Shown here: one piece after another, positions 53,685-61,967 of the stretch
How positions within the stretch are numbered: the first letter of the stretch is position 1
How the letters are laid out: each line of letters starts with the position of its first letter
NCBI RefSeq assembly: GCF_002007115.1
Contig: NZ_MVAD01000005.1
Location: forward strand, 6,249-70,248
DNA from: Massilia sp. KIM
GTDB lineage: Bacteria; Pseudomonadota; Gammaproteobacteria; Burkholderiales; Burkholderiaceae_D
DNA length: 64,000 nucleotides
Direction: 5' to 3'
Made by a program: the position numbers and the translations under genes
Notes under the pieces: model-generated
What the model was told of the DNA's origin: nothing
The model's database searches: none
Seen by the model: the letters and a program-made list of their open reading frames with translations, nothing else

Positions 53685-54610
53685 CAGGCCACCTCGTGCC
53701 CGCGCGCGGCGCGCAGGATGCGGAACCAGTCCTGGCGGTCCAGGGTGAAGCTGGCGCCGGTCACCGCCACGCCGATCGCTTCGATGCGGCCGCTGCCGGT
53801 GAGCGGGATCGGACGGCTCGGGAGCTGCATGATCCAGGCGAAGACCACGCTGGCGAAGGGCTGGTGCAGGCGGTCGGCGATTTCCTTGATCACCAGGCGC
53901 AGGTTCTCGGCATTGGTGTCGTTGGCGTTGAACAGGCGTCCGCCGCCCAGCGGCGACCAGATCATGGGCGCCACGCCCAGGTCCTGCAGGCCGTCGAAGG
54001 TCTCGTCGAACATCGGCGCGGTGTGCAGGGGCGAGAACTCGATCTGGTTGGTGGCCAGCGGAATGCGGCGGTTCAGGCACTCGAACTGGTGGCGCGAGAA
54101 GTTGGACACGCCGAAGTGCAGCACTTTGCCGGCCTGCTTGAGGCGGGTGAAGGCTTCGGCGATCTCGTCGAAGTCCATCAGCGGGTCGGGGCGGTGGATC
54201 AGCAGCAGGTTGAGGCGGTCGGTGTGCAGCTGGCGCAGCGATTCCTCGGCCGAGGCCACGATGTGCTCGCCGGTGGTGTCGTAGTGCTGGATGGTGTGGG
54301 CCGGGCGCTTGGCCGAGAGCAGCTTGATGCCGCACTTGCTCACCAGCTCGATGCGGTCGCGCAGCGAGGGACGGGCGCGCAGGGCTTCGCCGAACAGGCC
54401 TTCGACGCCGTAGCCGCCGTAGATGTCGGCGTGGTCGAAGCTGGTCACGCCCATGGCCACGCACTGCTCGATGAAGGCTACCCGCTGTTCGACCGACATG
54501 CCCCATTCCGTCATGCGCCACATCCCGGCCACGATGCGCGACAGTTCCAGGCCGCCCTCACGGGTGGCGACGCGGGGGCATTGCAGGGTGGTGGGGAGGG
54601 CTTGGGTCAT
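53684..54610 (-). CDS. Aldo/keto reductase (YdhF-like)
   Basis: The 308-residue NADPH-dependent oxidoreductase has the AKR tetrad: D59 and Y64 in FDHADIYGGYG, K92 in ELVSKCGI and H139 in LLLIHRPDP. The pattern QALPTTLQCPRVATREGG, then LELSRIVAGMWRMTEWGMSV, resembles the YdhF/AKR-type reductases active on aldehydes. It is the first gene of a two-gene unit with a CsoR-like regulator, so an aldehyde or ketone detoxification role under that regulator is the natural reading. Confidence 0.92.
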   Translation of the reverse strand: MTQALPTTLQCPRVATREGGLELSRIVAGMWRMTEWGMSVEQRVAFIEQCVAMGVTSFDHADIYGGYGVEGLFGEALRARPSLRDRIELVSKCGIKLLSAKRPAHTIQHYDTTGEHIVASAEESLRQLHTDRLNLLLIHRPDPLMDFDEIAEAFTRLKQAGKVLHFGVSNFSRHQFECLNRRIPLATNQIEFSPLHTAPMFDETFDGLQDLGVAPMIWSPLGGGRLFNANDTNAENLRLVIKEIADRLHQPFASVVFAWIMQLPSRPIPLTGSGRIEAIGVAVTGASFTLDRQDWFRILRAARGHEVA

Positions 54611-54673
54611 GGATGGCTTTCAAGGTTGGCGTGTTGACATGATTATAGCGGGAGGGGAAGCGTTGTTGGCTGC

Positions 54674-54846
54674 GCGGGCAAACTTGGGTTACTGCGGAGC
54701 CGCCGAGGCCTTGACGGGCAGACTTGGGTTCCCGCCTTCGCGGGAACGACGGGTAGTGGCAGCAGGCCAAAAACATCCATCCGGGAACGCGACACTTGAA
54801 CGTCGTTCCCGCGAAGGCGGGAACCCAAGTTTGCCCGCACACCCCT
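54674..54846. repeat. Intergenic inverted-repeat element, copy C
   Basis: This is the largest of the three elements. A perfect 30-bp inverted repeat spans 54722-54751 and 54801-54830, each arm containing its own palindrome around CCTTCGCGGG. An outer pair, GCGGGCAAACTTGGGTT (54674-54690) and its inverse (54822-54838), partly overlaps it. The GGAGCCGCCGAGGCCT core and TGCCCGCACACCCCT tail link it to copies A and B. Confidence 0.85.
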
Positions 54847-54863
54847 AACGCTTACAGCACCAC

Positions 54864-54905
54864 CAAAAAACAAAAAGCCCGCCCGGCATCAAGCACGGAC
54901 GGGCT
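54864..54905 (-). terminator. Rho-independent terminator after the D-Ala-D-Ala carboxypeptidase gene
   Basis: On the minus strand, AGCCCG (54900-54905) pairs with CGGGCT (54876-54881), the stem continuing with one mismatch, and a T-rich run (TTTTTGTTTTTT) follows. It lies 25 bases after the gene's stop. Confidence 0.8.
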
Positions 54906-54929
54906 CCCGTCATCCAGCGAAAGGCTAGG

Positions 54930-56075
54930 TCACTGCAGCCAGAGCCGCATCGAATCCCACGCCCGGCCGAAGATGCTCGCTTCCTGCACCTCATCCAGCG
55001 CCACCACCGGCAGCACCAGCAGCGGCTTCCCGTCCGCCATCATCTTGAGGGTGCCGACCTGCGCATTGCGCGCCAGCGGCGCGACCAGCGGGTCCTTGCG
55101 CTCCAGCACCGGCTTGAGCTTGCCGGCCACGCCCTTCGGCACGGTCACCAGCACGTCGCGGGTGAAGCCGATCTTCACGTTCGGGGCCGAGCCCTTCCAG
55201 ATCTCCGGCGTCGCGATCGCCTGGTTGGCGGAATACAGCTTCACGGTGTCGAAGTTCTGGAAGCCCCAGTTCAGCAGCTTCTGGCTCTCCTGGGTGCGCA
55301 CCCCGTCCGAGCTCGTGCCCAGCACGACCGAAATCAGGCGGCGCTGGCCGGTGGTGCCGTTCGGGCGGCGCGCCGAGGCGATCATGCTGTAGCCCGAGGA
55401 ATCGGTGTGGCCGGTCTTCATGCCATCCACGGTCGGGTCCAGCCACAGCAGGCGGTTGCGGTTCTGCTGGGTGATCTTGTTATAGGTGAACTGCTTGACC
55501 GAGTCGATCTTGTAGAACTCGGGGAAGTCGCGGATCACGTTCGCGGCCAGGGTCGCCAGGTCTTGCGCGGTCGAATAGTTGTTCGGATCCGGCAGGCCGT
55601 GCGGGTTGGCGAAACGGGTGTTCTTCAGGCCCATGCGCTGGGCCTCGCGGTTCATCAGGGTGACGAAGGTGCCTTCGTCGCCCGCCACCGCTTCGGCCAG
55701 GGCCACCGCCGCGTCGTTGCCCGACTGGACCATCAGGCCGTGCAGCAGGTCGTTCACAGACACCGGCGTGGCCGGATCGATGAACATCTTCGAGCTCGAG
55801 TTGTCGACCTTCCAGGCGCGTACCGACACGTTCACCATCTGGTTCAGCGCCAGGCGCTTTTCCCGAATGGCGGCGAAGGTGACGTAGGCCGTCATGACCT
55901 TGGTCAGCGAGGCCGGCTCGATACGGGCGTTCGGATCCTGCGAGGCGATGACCTGGCCGCTCGTTGCGTCGAGCAGCAGCCACGATTTGGCGGCGATGGC
56001 CGGCGCAGGCACGGTTTGTGCGCTGGCCGAGACCATCACGAGGCTGGCGGCGAAGGCCGCTAACAGTTTTTTCAT
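54930..56075 (-). CDS. D-alanyl-D-alanine carboxypeptidase (PBP5/6 type)
   Basis: The 381-residue periplasmic enzyme trims the terminal D-Ala of peptidoglycan pentapeptides. It has a signal peptide (LLAAFAASLVMVSASA), the SxxK motif at S56-K59 (PASLTKVM), SGN at 118-120 and KTG in GMKTGHTDSSG. The C-terminal beta domain ends in an amphipathic helix (IFGRAWDSMRLWLQ) that anchors it to the membrane. The length and layout are those of DacA/DacC. Confidence 0.96.
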   Translation of the reverse strand: MKKLLAAFAASLVMVSASAQTVPAPAIAAKSWLLLDATSGQVIASQDPNARIEPASLTKVMTAYVTFAAIREKRLALNQMVNVSVRAWKVDNSSSKMFIDPATPVSVNDLLHGLMVQSGNDAAVALAEAVAGDEGTFVTLMNREAQRMGLKNTRFANPHGLPDPNNYSTAQDLATLAANVIRDFPEFYKIDSVKQFTYNKITQQNRNRLLWLDPTVDGMKTGHTDSSGYSMIASARRPNGTTGQRRLISVVLGTSSDGVRTQESQKLLNWGFQNFDTVKLYSANQAIATPEIWKGSAPNVKIGFTRDVLVTVPKGVAGKLKPVLERKDPLVAPLARNAQVGTLKMMADGKPLLVLPVVALDEVQEASIFGRAWDSMRLWLQ

Positions 56076-56165
56076 GGGAGCAATACCGTCAATCAGTGGG
56101 TAGTGGAGCGCAAAGCAATGCCATAAGGCATTGCCTCAAGAGAAGGGTCACATTATAGGGCAGTG

Positions 56166-56798
56166 TTACGCCGAAATGTCACGCCGCCACATTTGCGCAA
56201 CGAGATTTTTAATGTGACCGAGCTTGCGGTGGAAGAAGTGATCCGCGCCCGGGATCACGATGACCGGAATGTCCAGCGGACGCGCCCAGTCATACACTTC
56301 CTGCAGGGTGATCGTATCGTCAAGTTCGCCGTGGATCAGGATCGAATCCTCGGGCACGGGCGGCATCGGCCACTTGCCGGCGGCGGTGCCGACCAGCACC
56401 AGGCGCTCGGCCGGACGGCCTTCGGCGATCAAGCGCTGCTGGAACTGGGCCTGCACGAAGGTGCCGAAGGAGAAACCCGACAGGGCCACCGGCAGGCCCG
56501 GGTATTGCGCGCGCATGTGCTCGTACATGATGGCCATGTCGTCCACTTCGCCACGGCCGTCGTCGTGCACGCCCTCGGATTCGCCCACGCCCCGGAAGTT
56601 GAAGCGCGCCGTGGCATAGCCCAGGTTGACGAAGGTGCGCGCCAGGGTCTGGGCCACCTTGTTCTCCATGGTGCCGCCGTACAGCGGGTGAGGGTGGGCG
56701 ACCAGCGCGATGCCGCGCGGCTCGCCGTCCGGCAGGTCGAGCAGGCATTGCATCTTGCCCGCATGGCCGTCGAGAGTGAACTTGTGCTGGATATTCAT
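56166..56798 (-). CDS. Alpha/beta hydrolase (YsoA-like serine hydrolase)
   Basis: The 210-residue small hydrolase has LVAHPHPLYGGTMENKVAQT, then FNFRGVGESEG, the nucleophile serine in SGFSFGTFVQ (G-F-S-F-G) and a catalytic histidine in PGADHFFHRKLGHI. This HPHP-type group is widespread in betaproteobacteria and of unknown substrate. It lies 23 bases downstream of the ferredoxin gene in the same direction, so they are likely co-transcribed. The adjacent D-Ala-D-Ala carboxypeptidase gene begins 90 bases later. Confidence 0.88.
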   Translation of the reverse strand: MNIQHKFTLDGHAGKMQCLLDLPDGEPRGIALVAHPHPLYGGTMENKVAQTLARTFVNLGYATARFNFRGVGESEGVHDDGRGEVDDMAIMYEHMRAQYPGLPVALSGFSFGTFVQAQFQQRLIAEGRPAERLVLVGTAAGKWPMPPVPEDSILIHGELDDTITLQEVYDWARPLDIPVIVIPGADHFFHRKLGHIKNLVAQMWRRDISA

Positions 56799-56821
56799 GG
56801 GTCCTTCTGGGTAAATCGCTA

Positions 56822-57157
56822 TCAGATCTTGAGGCGTTCGACCGGCTTGCCGCCGATGAGGTGCTGGTCGATGATGTCGTCGATGTCGGCGTTGTCCACG
56901 TAGGTGTACCAGGTGCCTTCCGGGTAGACCACGACCACCGGACCTTCTTCGCAGCGGTCCAGGCAGCCGGACTGGTTGATGCGCACCTTGCCCTGGCCGC
57001 TCAGGTTGAGTTCCTTGATGCGCTTCTTGGCGTGCTTCTGCGCCTTCTCGGCGCCGCACTTGCCGCAGCTCTGGCGTGCATCCTTGCCATCGCGTTCGTT
57101 CATGCAGAAGAACACGTGGTACTTGTAAAACGGTGCGTTGTCGGTGGTGTCGCTCAT
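56822..57157 (-). CDS. Thioredoxin-like (2Fe-2S) ferredoxin
   Basis: The 111-residue electron carrier has the thioredoxin-fold ferredoxin pattern: C18 in YHVFFCMNERDG, C31 and C34 in SCGKCG, and C65 and C69 in QSGCLDRCEEGPVVVVYPEG. These proteins carry one [2Fe-2S] cluster and act in small redox relays. It comes first in a unit with the HPHP hydrolase. The ATG lies 5-9 bases after GAACGACA, a weak ribosome site. Confidence 0.9.
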   Translation of the reverse strand: MSDTTDNAPFYKYHVFFCMNERDGKDARQSCGKCGAEKAQKHAKKRIKELNLSGQGKVRINQSGCLDRCEEGPVVVVYPEGTWYTYVDNADIDDIIDQHLIGGKPVERLKI

Positions 57158-57208
57158 GTCGTTCTCGTCGAAAGGATGGCAGCGCCAAAGCCGCCATGAT
57201 ACCGGTTC

Positions 57209-58339
57209 TTACTGGCGATTGAGTTTATGCGAAGGCAGGAGCAGGAACCAGAGCGCGAAAAACGGCCACATCAGGGACAGGAACTGGGCGGCGCCGTTAA
57301 AGTTCAAGAACTTCCCTTGCACCCAACCCTGCAGGGTCGAGGAAAAATACGGGTTCACCGGGATGGTGTTCACCACGATCAGGCTGAGCACCAGGGTCAC
57401 CACCGCCAGGCGGCGCTGGGCCACCTGGGGCGCGAACACCAGGCCAGACAGCATCAGGAGGCCGATCAGGAAGCCGCCCTCGGCGCCCGGAGTCACCCAG
57501 ACGAAGGCGTTATCGGGGCGGAACAGCAGCGAGCTGGCCAGGGTCTTGACCATCAGGGCCGCGCCCACCAGGGCCATCATGAGACGGAAGCGCGGCGCGC
57601 CGCGGCGCACCAGGCACATCAGGGTCAGGGCGGCGCCGGTCATGCCGCAGGCGCTGATGATGGTCTCGGACAGCCAGTACTGCTCCACGCTCATGATGTC
57701 GTCGCCGGGGCGCAGCATGGCCACCAGGTCGATGTCGGCGTCGAACCAGCGCGACAGCCAATTGGAGACGATCGGCAGCACCTGGCCGTGGCCGAACAGG
57801 TAGCTCTGCGGGTAGATCTGGGCCAGCGGCCACAGGGCCACCAGCACCAGGCCCTGGCTGGCGTGCGGCGCGAACCAGCGCCGCCGCAGCTGGAACAGGC
57901 GGCTTCGGTCGAGCAGCCCGGGCGCCCACAGCGCGCCCAGCACCGCGCCGATCAGGCAGCCGCCGGAATTGGTGAGGAAGTCGAGGTTGGACGGCACCCG
58001 GCTCGGCAGGTAGTTCTGCACCGCCTCCATCGTGCCCGACACCAGGATGCCGCCGAGGGTCGCCAGCAGCACCGCCCAGACGCCGCGGATGCGCGGGTAG
58101 AGCGAGAGCACCAGCAGCACGCCGAACGGAATGTAGCCGACCACGTTGACGGTGACGTCGAAGCCGGTCCAGTAGCGCTGCTTGACCAGGTTGAGGAAGG
58201 CGAGCAGGGGCAGGCCGCTGTCGCGCCAGCCCGAGAACGGATACCAGCTGGCGTAGACGATCAGCAGCAGGTAGGCCAGCAGCGCGGCGCGCGAGATCGG
58301 CGAGCCGCGCGGCCGGCCGGGGACTTCCGGATCGGTCAT
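57209..58339 (-). CDS. VanZ-like membrane protein, last gene of the Mla-type operon
   Basis: The 376-residue protein has about ten hydrophobic helices. The N-terminal third is a VanZ-like domain (YASWYPFSGWRDSGLPLLAF, with later GCLIGAVLGALW), and the C-terminal two thirds add further helices. VanZ gives low-level teicoplanin resistance in enterococci, and related proteins are of unknown role. The ATG overlaps the stop of the upstream lipoprotein gene (ATGA), so it is translated with the Mla-like transporter. This link is unusual and is noted below. Confidence 0.85.
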   Translation of the reverse strand: MTDPEVPGRPRGSPISRAALLAYLLLIVYASWYPFSGWRDSGLPLLAFLNLVKQRYWTGFDVTVNVVGYIPFGVLLVLSLYPRIRGVWAVLLATLGGILVSGTMEAVQNYLPSRVPSNLDFLTNSGGCLIGAVLGALWAPGLLDRSRLFQLRRRWFAPHASQGLVLVALWPLAQIYPQSYLFGHGQVLPIVSNWLSRWFDADIDLVAMLRPGDDIMSVEQYWLSETIISACGMTGAALTLMCLVRRGAPRFRLMMALVGAALMVKTLASSLLFRPDNAFVWVTPGAEGGFLIGLLMLSGLVFAPQVAQRRLAVVTLVLSLIVVNTIPVNPYFSSTLQGWVQGKFLNFNGAAQFLSLMWPFFALWFLLLPSHKLNRQ

Positions 58340-58971
58340 CGGCGTACGTTCAGGGTCGCCAGCCAGGCCTGCAGGTCGGCGGCGACGGCGTCCAGGCTGG
58401 CGGCCAGCGCGCGCGCGCCTCCGGCGGCGTCCTGGCTCGCGGCGGCGGTGGTGCGGGTGAAGGTGCGCTGGTCGACCAGGCGGTGTTCCTCGAACACCGA
58501 GGCGCGCAGCACGACCTGACCTTCGCTCTGGGCCGCGCCGGTGAAGCTGTGCATCAGCTCATCGACTTCCATGCGCAGGATCGGCACCCCGGTCGAGGCG
58601 TCGGTGGCGGACAGCACCTTCATGCCCGACTGCGACAGGCGGGTCTTGATGCGCTGGGTGACCAGGTCGAGCGGGTTGCCGCTCCAGCGGCTGTGCGCGT
58701 AGCTGCGCGCCTGCATGGCGTCGGCGTAGCCGAGGCGGTAGTACATGCGCTCGTTGTCCAGCACCGGGGCGCCGGTGGCGTCCATGATGACCAGCGCCGG
58801 AATGCCGGGCACGGCGGTCTGGGCCTGGGCCTGGGCCTGCGGCAGGGCCGGGCCGAAGTCGAACACGGTGGTGGGCTGGCTGCTTCTGCTGCTGGCGCAG
58901 CCGGTCAGGATCAGGGCGCAGGCCAGCAGGGGCAGGAATCGGTATGCGGTGGCGGTCACGGTGGTCCTCAT
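58336..58971 (-). CDS. ABC-type transport auxiliary lipoprotein (PqiC/MCE-associated)
   Basis: The 211-residue lipoprotein has a lipobox LTGCA and the ABC_trans_aux layout (PF03886): a beta-rich start followed by helices that end DLQAWLATL. PqiC-type lipoproteins sit in the outer membrane and form part of Mce-based lipid transport bridges. It overlaps both the MlaD-like gene upstream and the VanZ-like gene downstream by 4 bases. The role in lipid transport is inferred from the operon. Confidence 0.88.
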   Translation of the reverse strand: MRTTVTATAYRFLPLLACALILTGCASSRSSQPTTVFDFGPALPQAQAQAQTAVPGIPALVIMDATGAPVLDNERMYYRLGYADAMQARSYAHSRWSGNPLDLVTQRIKTRLSQSGMKVLSATDASTGVPILRMEVDELMHSFTGAAQSEGQVVLRASVFEEHRLVDQRTFTRTTAAASQDAAGGARALAASLDAVAADLQAWLATLNVRR

Positions 58972-59915
58972 TTGGTCGGGGGCACGAAGCCCGGCTCGCC
59001 CGGTCCGGGCGCCTCGCCCGGCGCGCCGAACAGGATGCTCTGCGGGCGCTCGGACAGGGAATTGGCGGTGCGGCGCACGGCGCGCAGCGACAGGCGCGCT
59101 TCGTCGGTCATCTGGACCACGTGCGGCAGGGTTTCCAGCTCCAGCTCGCTGGTGGCGGCCTGCAGCGAGCCGATCGCGCCGTTCAGGCGCTCGACCGGGC
59201 CGTCCGGCGATTGAAGGCGGATCGCCAGCTGGTCGTAGTTCTTGATCATGCTGTCGGCGCTGCCCGCCACCTTGTCGAAGGAGGCCAGGCTGTTTTCCAG
59301 TTTGGTGGTCAGCTGGGGCAGGCGCGCGATGGTCGGCTCCAGCTTCTGCGGGATGGCGGCGTAGGCGTCGGCGGCCTTGCCGATGCTGTCGAAGGCCCCG
59401 ATGATGGTCTGCTGGTTGTCCGGGCCGACCATCTTGGCCAGGCTGTCGGTGATCTTCTCGGTCTTTTCCAGGATCGCCATGCCGCGCTTTTCCAGCATGT
59501 CCAGCAGGCCCGGGCGCAGCGGGATGCGCGACGGCTGGTCGTCCTTGGTGGCCAGGCGCGGCGAGCCGGTGCGGTCGTCGTCGAGCTGGATGAAGGCGAT
59601 CCCGGTCACGCCCTGGTAGCCGAGGGTGGCGAAGGTGGTGGTGGTGACGGGCGAGGCTTCGTCGACCGACATGCGGATCAGGATCTGGCCGGTGACGCGC
59701 GGGTCGAACACGATGTCGTCGACCCGACCCACTTCCAGGCCGCGGTAGCGCACCGTGGCCTGCGGGTTCAGGCCCGGGATCGACTGGGTGGTGACGATCT
59801 CGTAGCGCACGAAGTCGGTCTTGTCGCGGTTGAGCCAGAGGCCGATCAGCACCGTCGCCACCAGCAGGGCGATCGTGAACACACCGGTCATCAGGGCATA
59901 TGACCTGTTTTCCAT
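58968..59915 (-). CDS. MlaD-family (MCE) substrate-binding protein
   Basis: The 315-residue protein has one N-terminal membrane helix (YALMTGVFTIALLVATVLIG) and an MCE domain (NPQATVRYRGLEVGRVDDIV, residues about 40-120). A long helical part of 190 residues follows. MCE proteins form hexameric rings or tubes that carry lipids across the periplasm. It is one base apart from the ATPase gene and overlaps the lipoprotein gene by 4 bases. The long helical tail distinguishes it from the short E. coli MlaD. Confidence 0.92.
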   Translation of the reverse strand: MENRSYALMTGVFTIALLVATVLIGLWLNRDKTDFVRYEIVTTQSIPGLNPQATVRYRGLEVGRVDDIVFDPRVTGQILIRMSVDEASPVTTTTFATLGYQGVTGIAFIQLDDDRTGSPRLATKDDQPSRIPLRPGLLDMLEKRGMAILEKTEKITDSLAKMVGPDNQQTIIGAFDSIGKAADAYAAIPQKLEPTIARLPQLTTKLENSLASFDKVAGSADSMIKNYDQLAIRLQSPDGPVERLNGAIGSLQAATSELELETLPHVVQMTDEARLSLRAVRRTANSLSERPQSILFGAPGEAPGPGEPGFVPPTK

Positions 59916-59916
59916 A

Positions 59917-60768
59917 TCAAGTCTCCGAATCGTTCTGGGCCTGGCGCTCTTCGAGCACCTCGAGCGCCCGCCGGCCGCGCGGGCCCAGGAAAAAGTGTTT
60001 GATGAACGGATGGTCGACGCGCAGCACGTCGCACGAGGGACCGACCGCCAGCACGTGCTTCTCGGCCAGCACCGCGATGCGCGAGGACAGGGCGAACAGC
60101 GTGTCGAGGTCGTGGGTCACCATCACCACCGTGAGCTTGAGCTCGCGGTGCAGGGTCTGGATCAGCGCCACGAAGGCGTCCGACAGGTCGGGGTCGAGGC
60201 CCGCGGTCGGTTCGTCCAGGAACAATAGCTGAGGTTCGAGCGCCAGGGCGCGCGCCAGGGCGGCGCGCTTGATCATGCCGCCCGATAGGTCGGCCGGCAT
60301 CTTGTTGGCGTGCTCGGGGCCGAGGCCCACCATGTCCATCTTGAGCAGCACGGCGTCGCGGATCACGTCCTCGGGCAGGGCGCGCAGCTCGCGCATCGGC
60401 AGGGCGATGTTGTCGAATACGGTCAGGGCCGAGTACAGTGCGCCCTGCTGGAACAGCATGCCCCAGTGGTTGCGCATGCGCTGCAACTGCTCCGGCTCGG
60501 CCGCGCTGATGTCTTCGCCGAACACGCGCACCGAGCCCTGGGACGGGCGTTCCAGCCCCAGCATCTGGCGCAGCAGCACGGTCTTGCCGGTGCCGGACCC
60601 GCCGACGATGGTGAGGATTTCGCCGGAATACACGTCCAGGTTCAGGTCCTGGTGCACCACGGTGCGCCCGAAGCGCGTCCACAGGTGGCGGATCTGGACC
60701 ACCGGCGGTCCGACGTCCTCGTCGGGGCGCATGGTCAGGCGTGGCGGCGGGCGCTTGGAATCGGCCAT
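59917..60768 (-). CDS. MlaF-like ABC transporter ATP-binding protein
   Basis: The 283-residue ATPase powers lipid movement by the MCE transporter. Walker A is GGSGTGKT, the signature LSGGMIKRAALARALA is of the Mla/Mkl type (LSGGM instead of LSGGQ), and Walker B is LLFLDEPTAGLDP. The N-terminal 25 residues (ADSKRPPPRLTMRPDEDVGP) are an extra extension. Its ATG overlaps the permease stop by one base (TGATG). Confidence 0.95.
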   Translation of the reverse strand: MADSKRPPPRLTMRPDEDVGPPVVQIRHLWTRFGRTVVHQDLNLDVYSGEILTIVGGSGTGKTVLLRQMLGLERPSQGSVRVFGEDISAAEPEQLQRMRNHWGMLFQQGALYSALTVFDNIALPMRELRALPEDVIRDAVLLKMDMVGLGPEHANKMPADLSGGMIKRAALARALALEPQLLFLDEPTAGLDPDLSDAFVALIQTLHRELKLTVVMVTHDLDTLFALSSRIAVLAEKHVLAVGPSCDVLRVDHPFIKHFFLGPRGRRALEVLEERQAQNDSET

Positions 60769-61913
60769 CAGAACCCCACTCCGCTGAAGATGATCGCGTA
60801 CACCGCGTCGGCCAGGATCACCACCGTGATCGCGGTGACCACCGAGGTAGTGGTGCCACGGCCCAGGCTTTCGGTGTTGGGCTTGATGCGCAGGCCGAAG
60901 TGGCAGGAGATCAGGGCGATCAGGATGCCGAAGGTCGCGCCCTTGAGCAGGCCGATGGTGTAGTTCACGTAGGGCACGGCGTCCGGCAGGCCCTGGATGA
61001 AGTAGCGGAACGACAGGTTCAGCTCGATCTTGGCCGAGACCATGCCGCCGATCAGGGCCATGGCGTCGGTCCACACCACGAGCAGGGGCATGGAGATCGC
61101 CAGCGCGACCACCTTGGGCATGATCAGGCGGTAGCCGTGGGAGATGCCCATCACCAGCATGGCGTCCAGTTCCTCCGTCACCCGCATCACCCCGAGCTGG
61201 GCGGTGATCGAGGAGCCGGAGCGGCCGGCCACGAGGATGGCGGCCAGCATGGGGCCGAGTTCGCGGATCACCGCCATGCCCAGGATGTTGACCAGGTAGA
61301 TGTCGCCGCCGAACATGCGCAACTGCTGGGACGACAGGTAGGAGAGCACGACCCCGATCAGGAAGCCGACCATGGCCGTGATGCCCAGGGCCTGGAAGCC
61401 CGAATGGTAGATGTTGGCCGAGATCTCGCGCCAGGGGCCGGTGCGCGGATGGCGGATGAAGCGGCCCAGGTCCTGGACCACGACGCCGATCAGGCCGATG
61501 AAGCTCTTGAGGTGCTCGAAGAAGTTGAGGAGGCCGGCGCCCAGGGTAATGACCCAGTGCAGGGGGCTGATCCGGTGGCGCGGCAGCTTGAGCGCGCTGG
61601 CTTCCTCGATGCGCCTGAACAGGTCTTCCTGGCGCGGGTCGAGCTTGAGGTGCTTGGGGCGCTTCTTGTGCCAGGCGTTCCAGAACATCTGGGCGCCGAT
61701 GTGGTCGAGGCTTTCGATGCCCGACAGGTCCCACTCGCAGGCGCCCTTGTCCTTCAGGGTGGCGAGCTGGCGCGTGATGCCTTTCAGGATGCCGCGCCGA
61801 GACAGGGCGTGCACCTGCCAGACCCCCGATGCCACGACAGATTGTTGCGCGGGGCTGCACGCTTCCGAGGCGGAATGCTGGATGGTTAATGTTGGCGCAT
61901 TTTCAATCTGCAT
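60768..61913 (-). CDS. MlaE-like ABC permease with N-terminal STAS domain
   Basis: The 381-residue protein joins a STAS-like domain (residues about 25-110, GVWQVHALSRRGILKGITRQ and WDLSGIESLDHIGAQMFWNA) to an MlaE permease of about five helices. MlaE signatures are MVGFLIGVVLSYLSSQQLRM and GPMLAAILVAGRSGSSITAQ. In E. coli the STAS part is a separate protein, MlaB. The domain order STAS-permease is known from some MCE systems. It is the first gene of the five-gene operon. Confidence 0.93.
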   Translation of the reverse strand: MQIENAPTLTIQHSASEACSPAQQSVVASGVWQVHALSRRGILKGITRQLATLKDKGACEWDLSGIESLDHIGAQMFWNAWHKKRPKHLKLDPRQEDLFRRIEEASALKLPRHRISPLHWVITLGAGLLNFFEHLKSFIGLIGVVVQDLGRFIRHPRTGPWREISANIYHSGFQALGITAMVGFLIGVVLSYLSSQQLRMFGGDIYLVNILGMAVIRELGPMLAAILVAGRSGSSITAQLGVMRVTEELDAMLVMGISHGYRLIMPKVVALAISMPLLVVWTDAMALIGGMVSAKIELNLSFRYFIQGLPDAVPYVNYTIGLLKGATFGILIALISCHFGLRIKPNTESLGRGTTTSVVTAITVVILADAVYAIIFSGVGF

Positions 61914-61967
61914 TGTCGCAGTGTAAAAGAGAATCGTTATCGCCGCCAGCCACGATCCTCTACCGTG

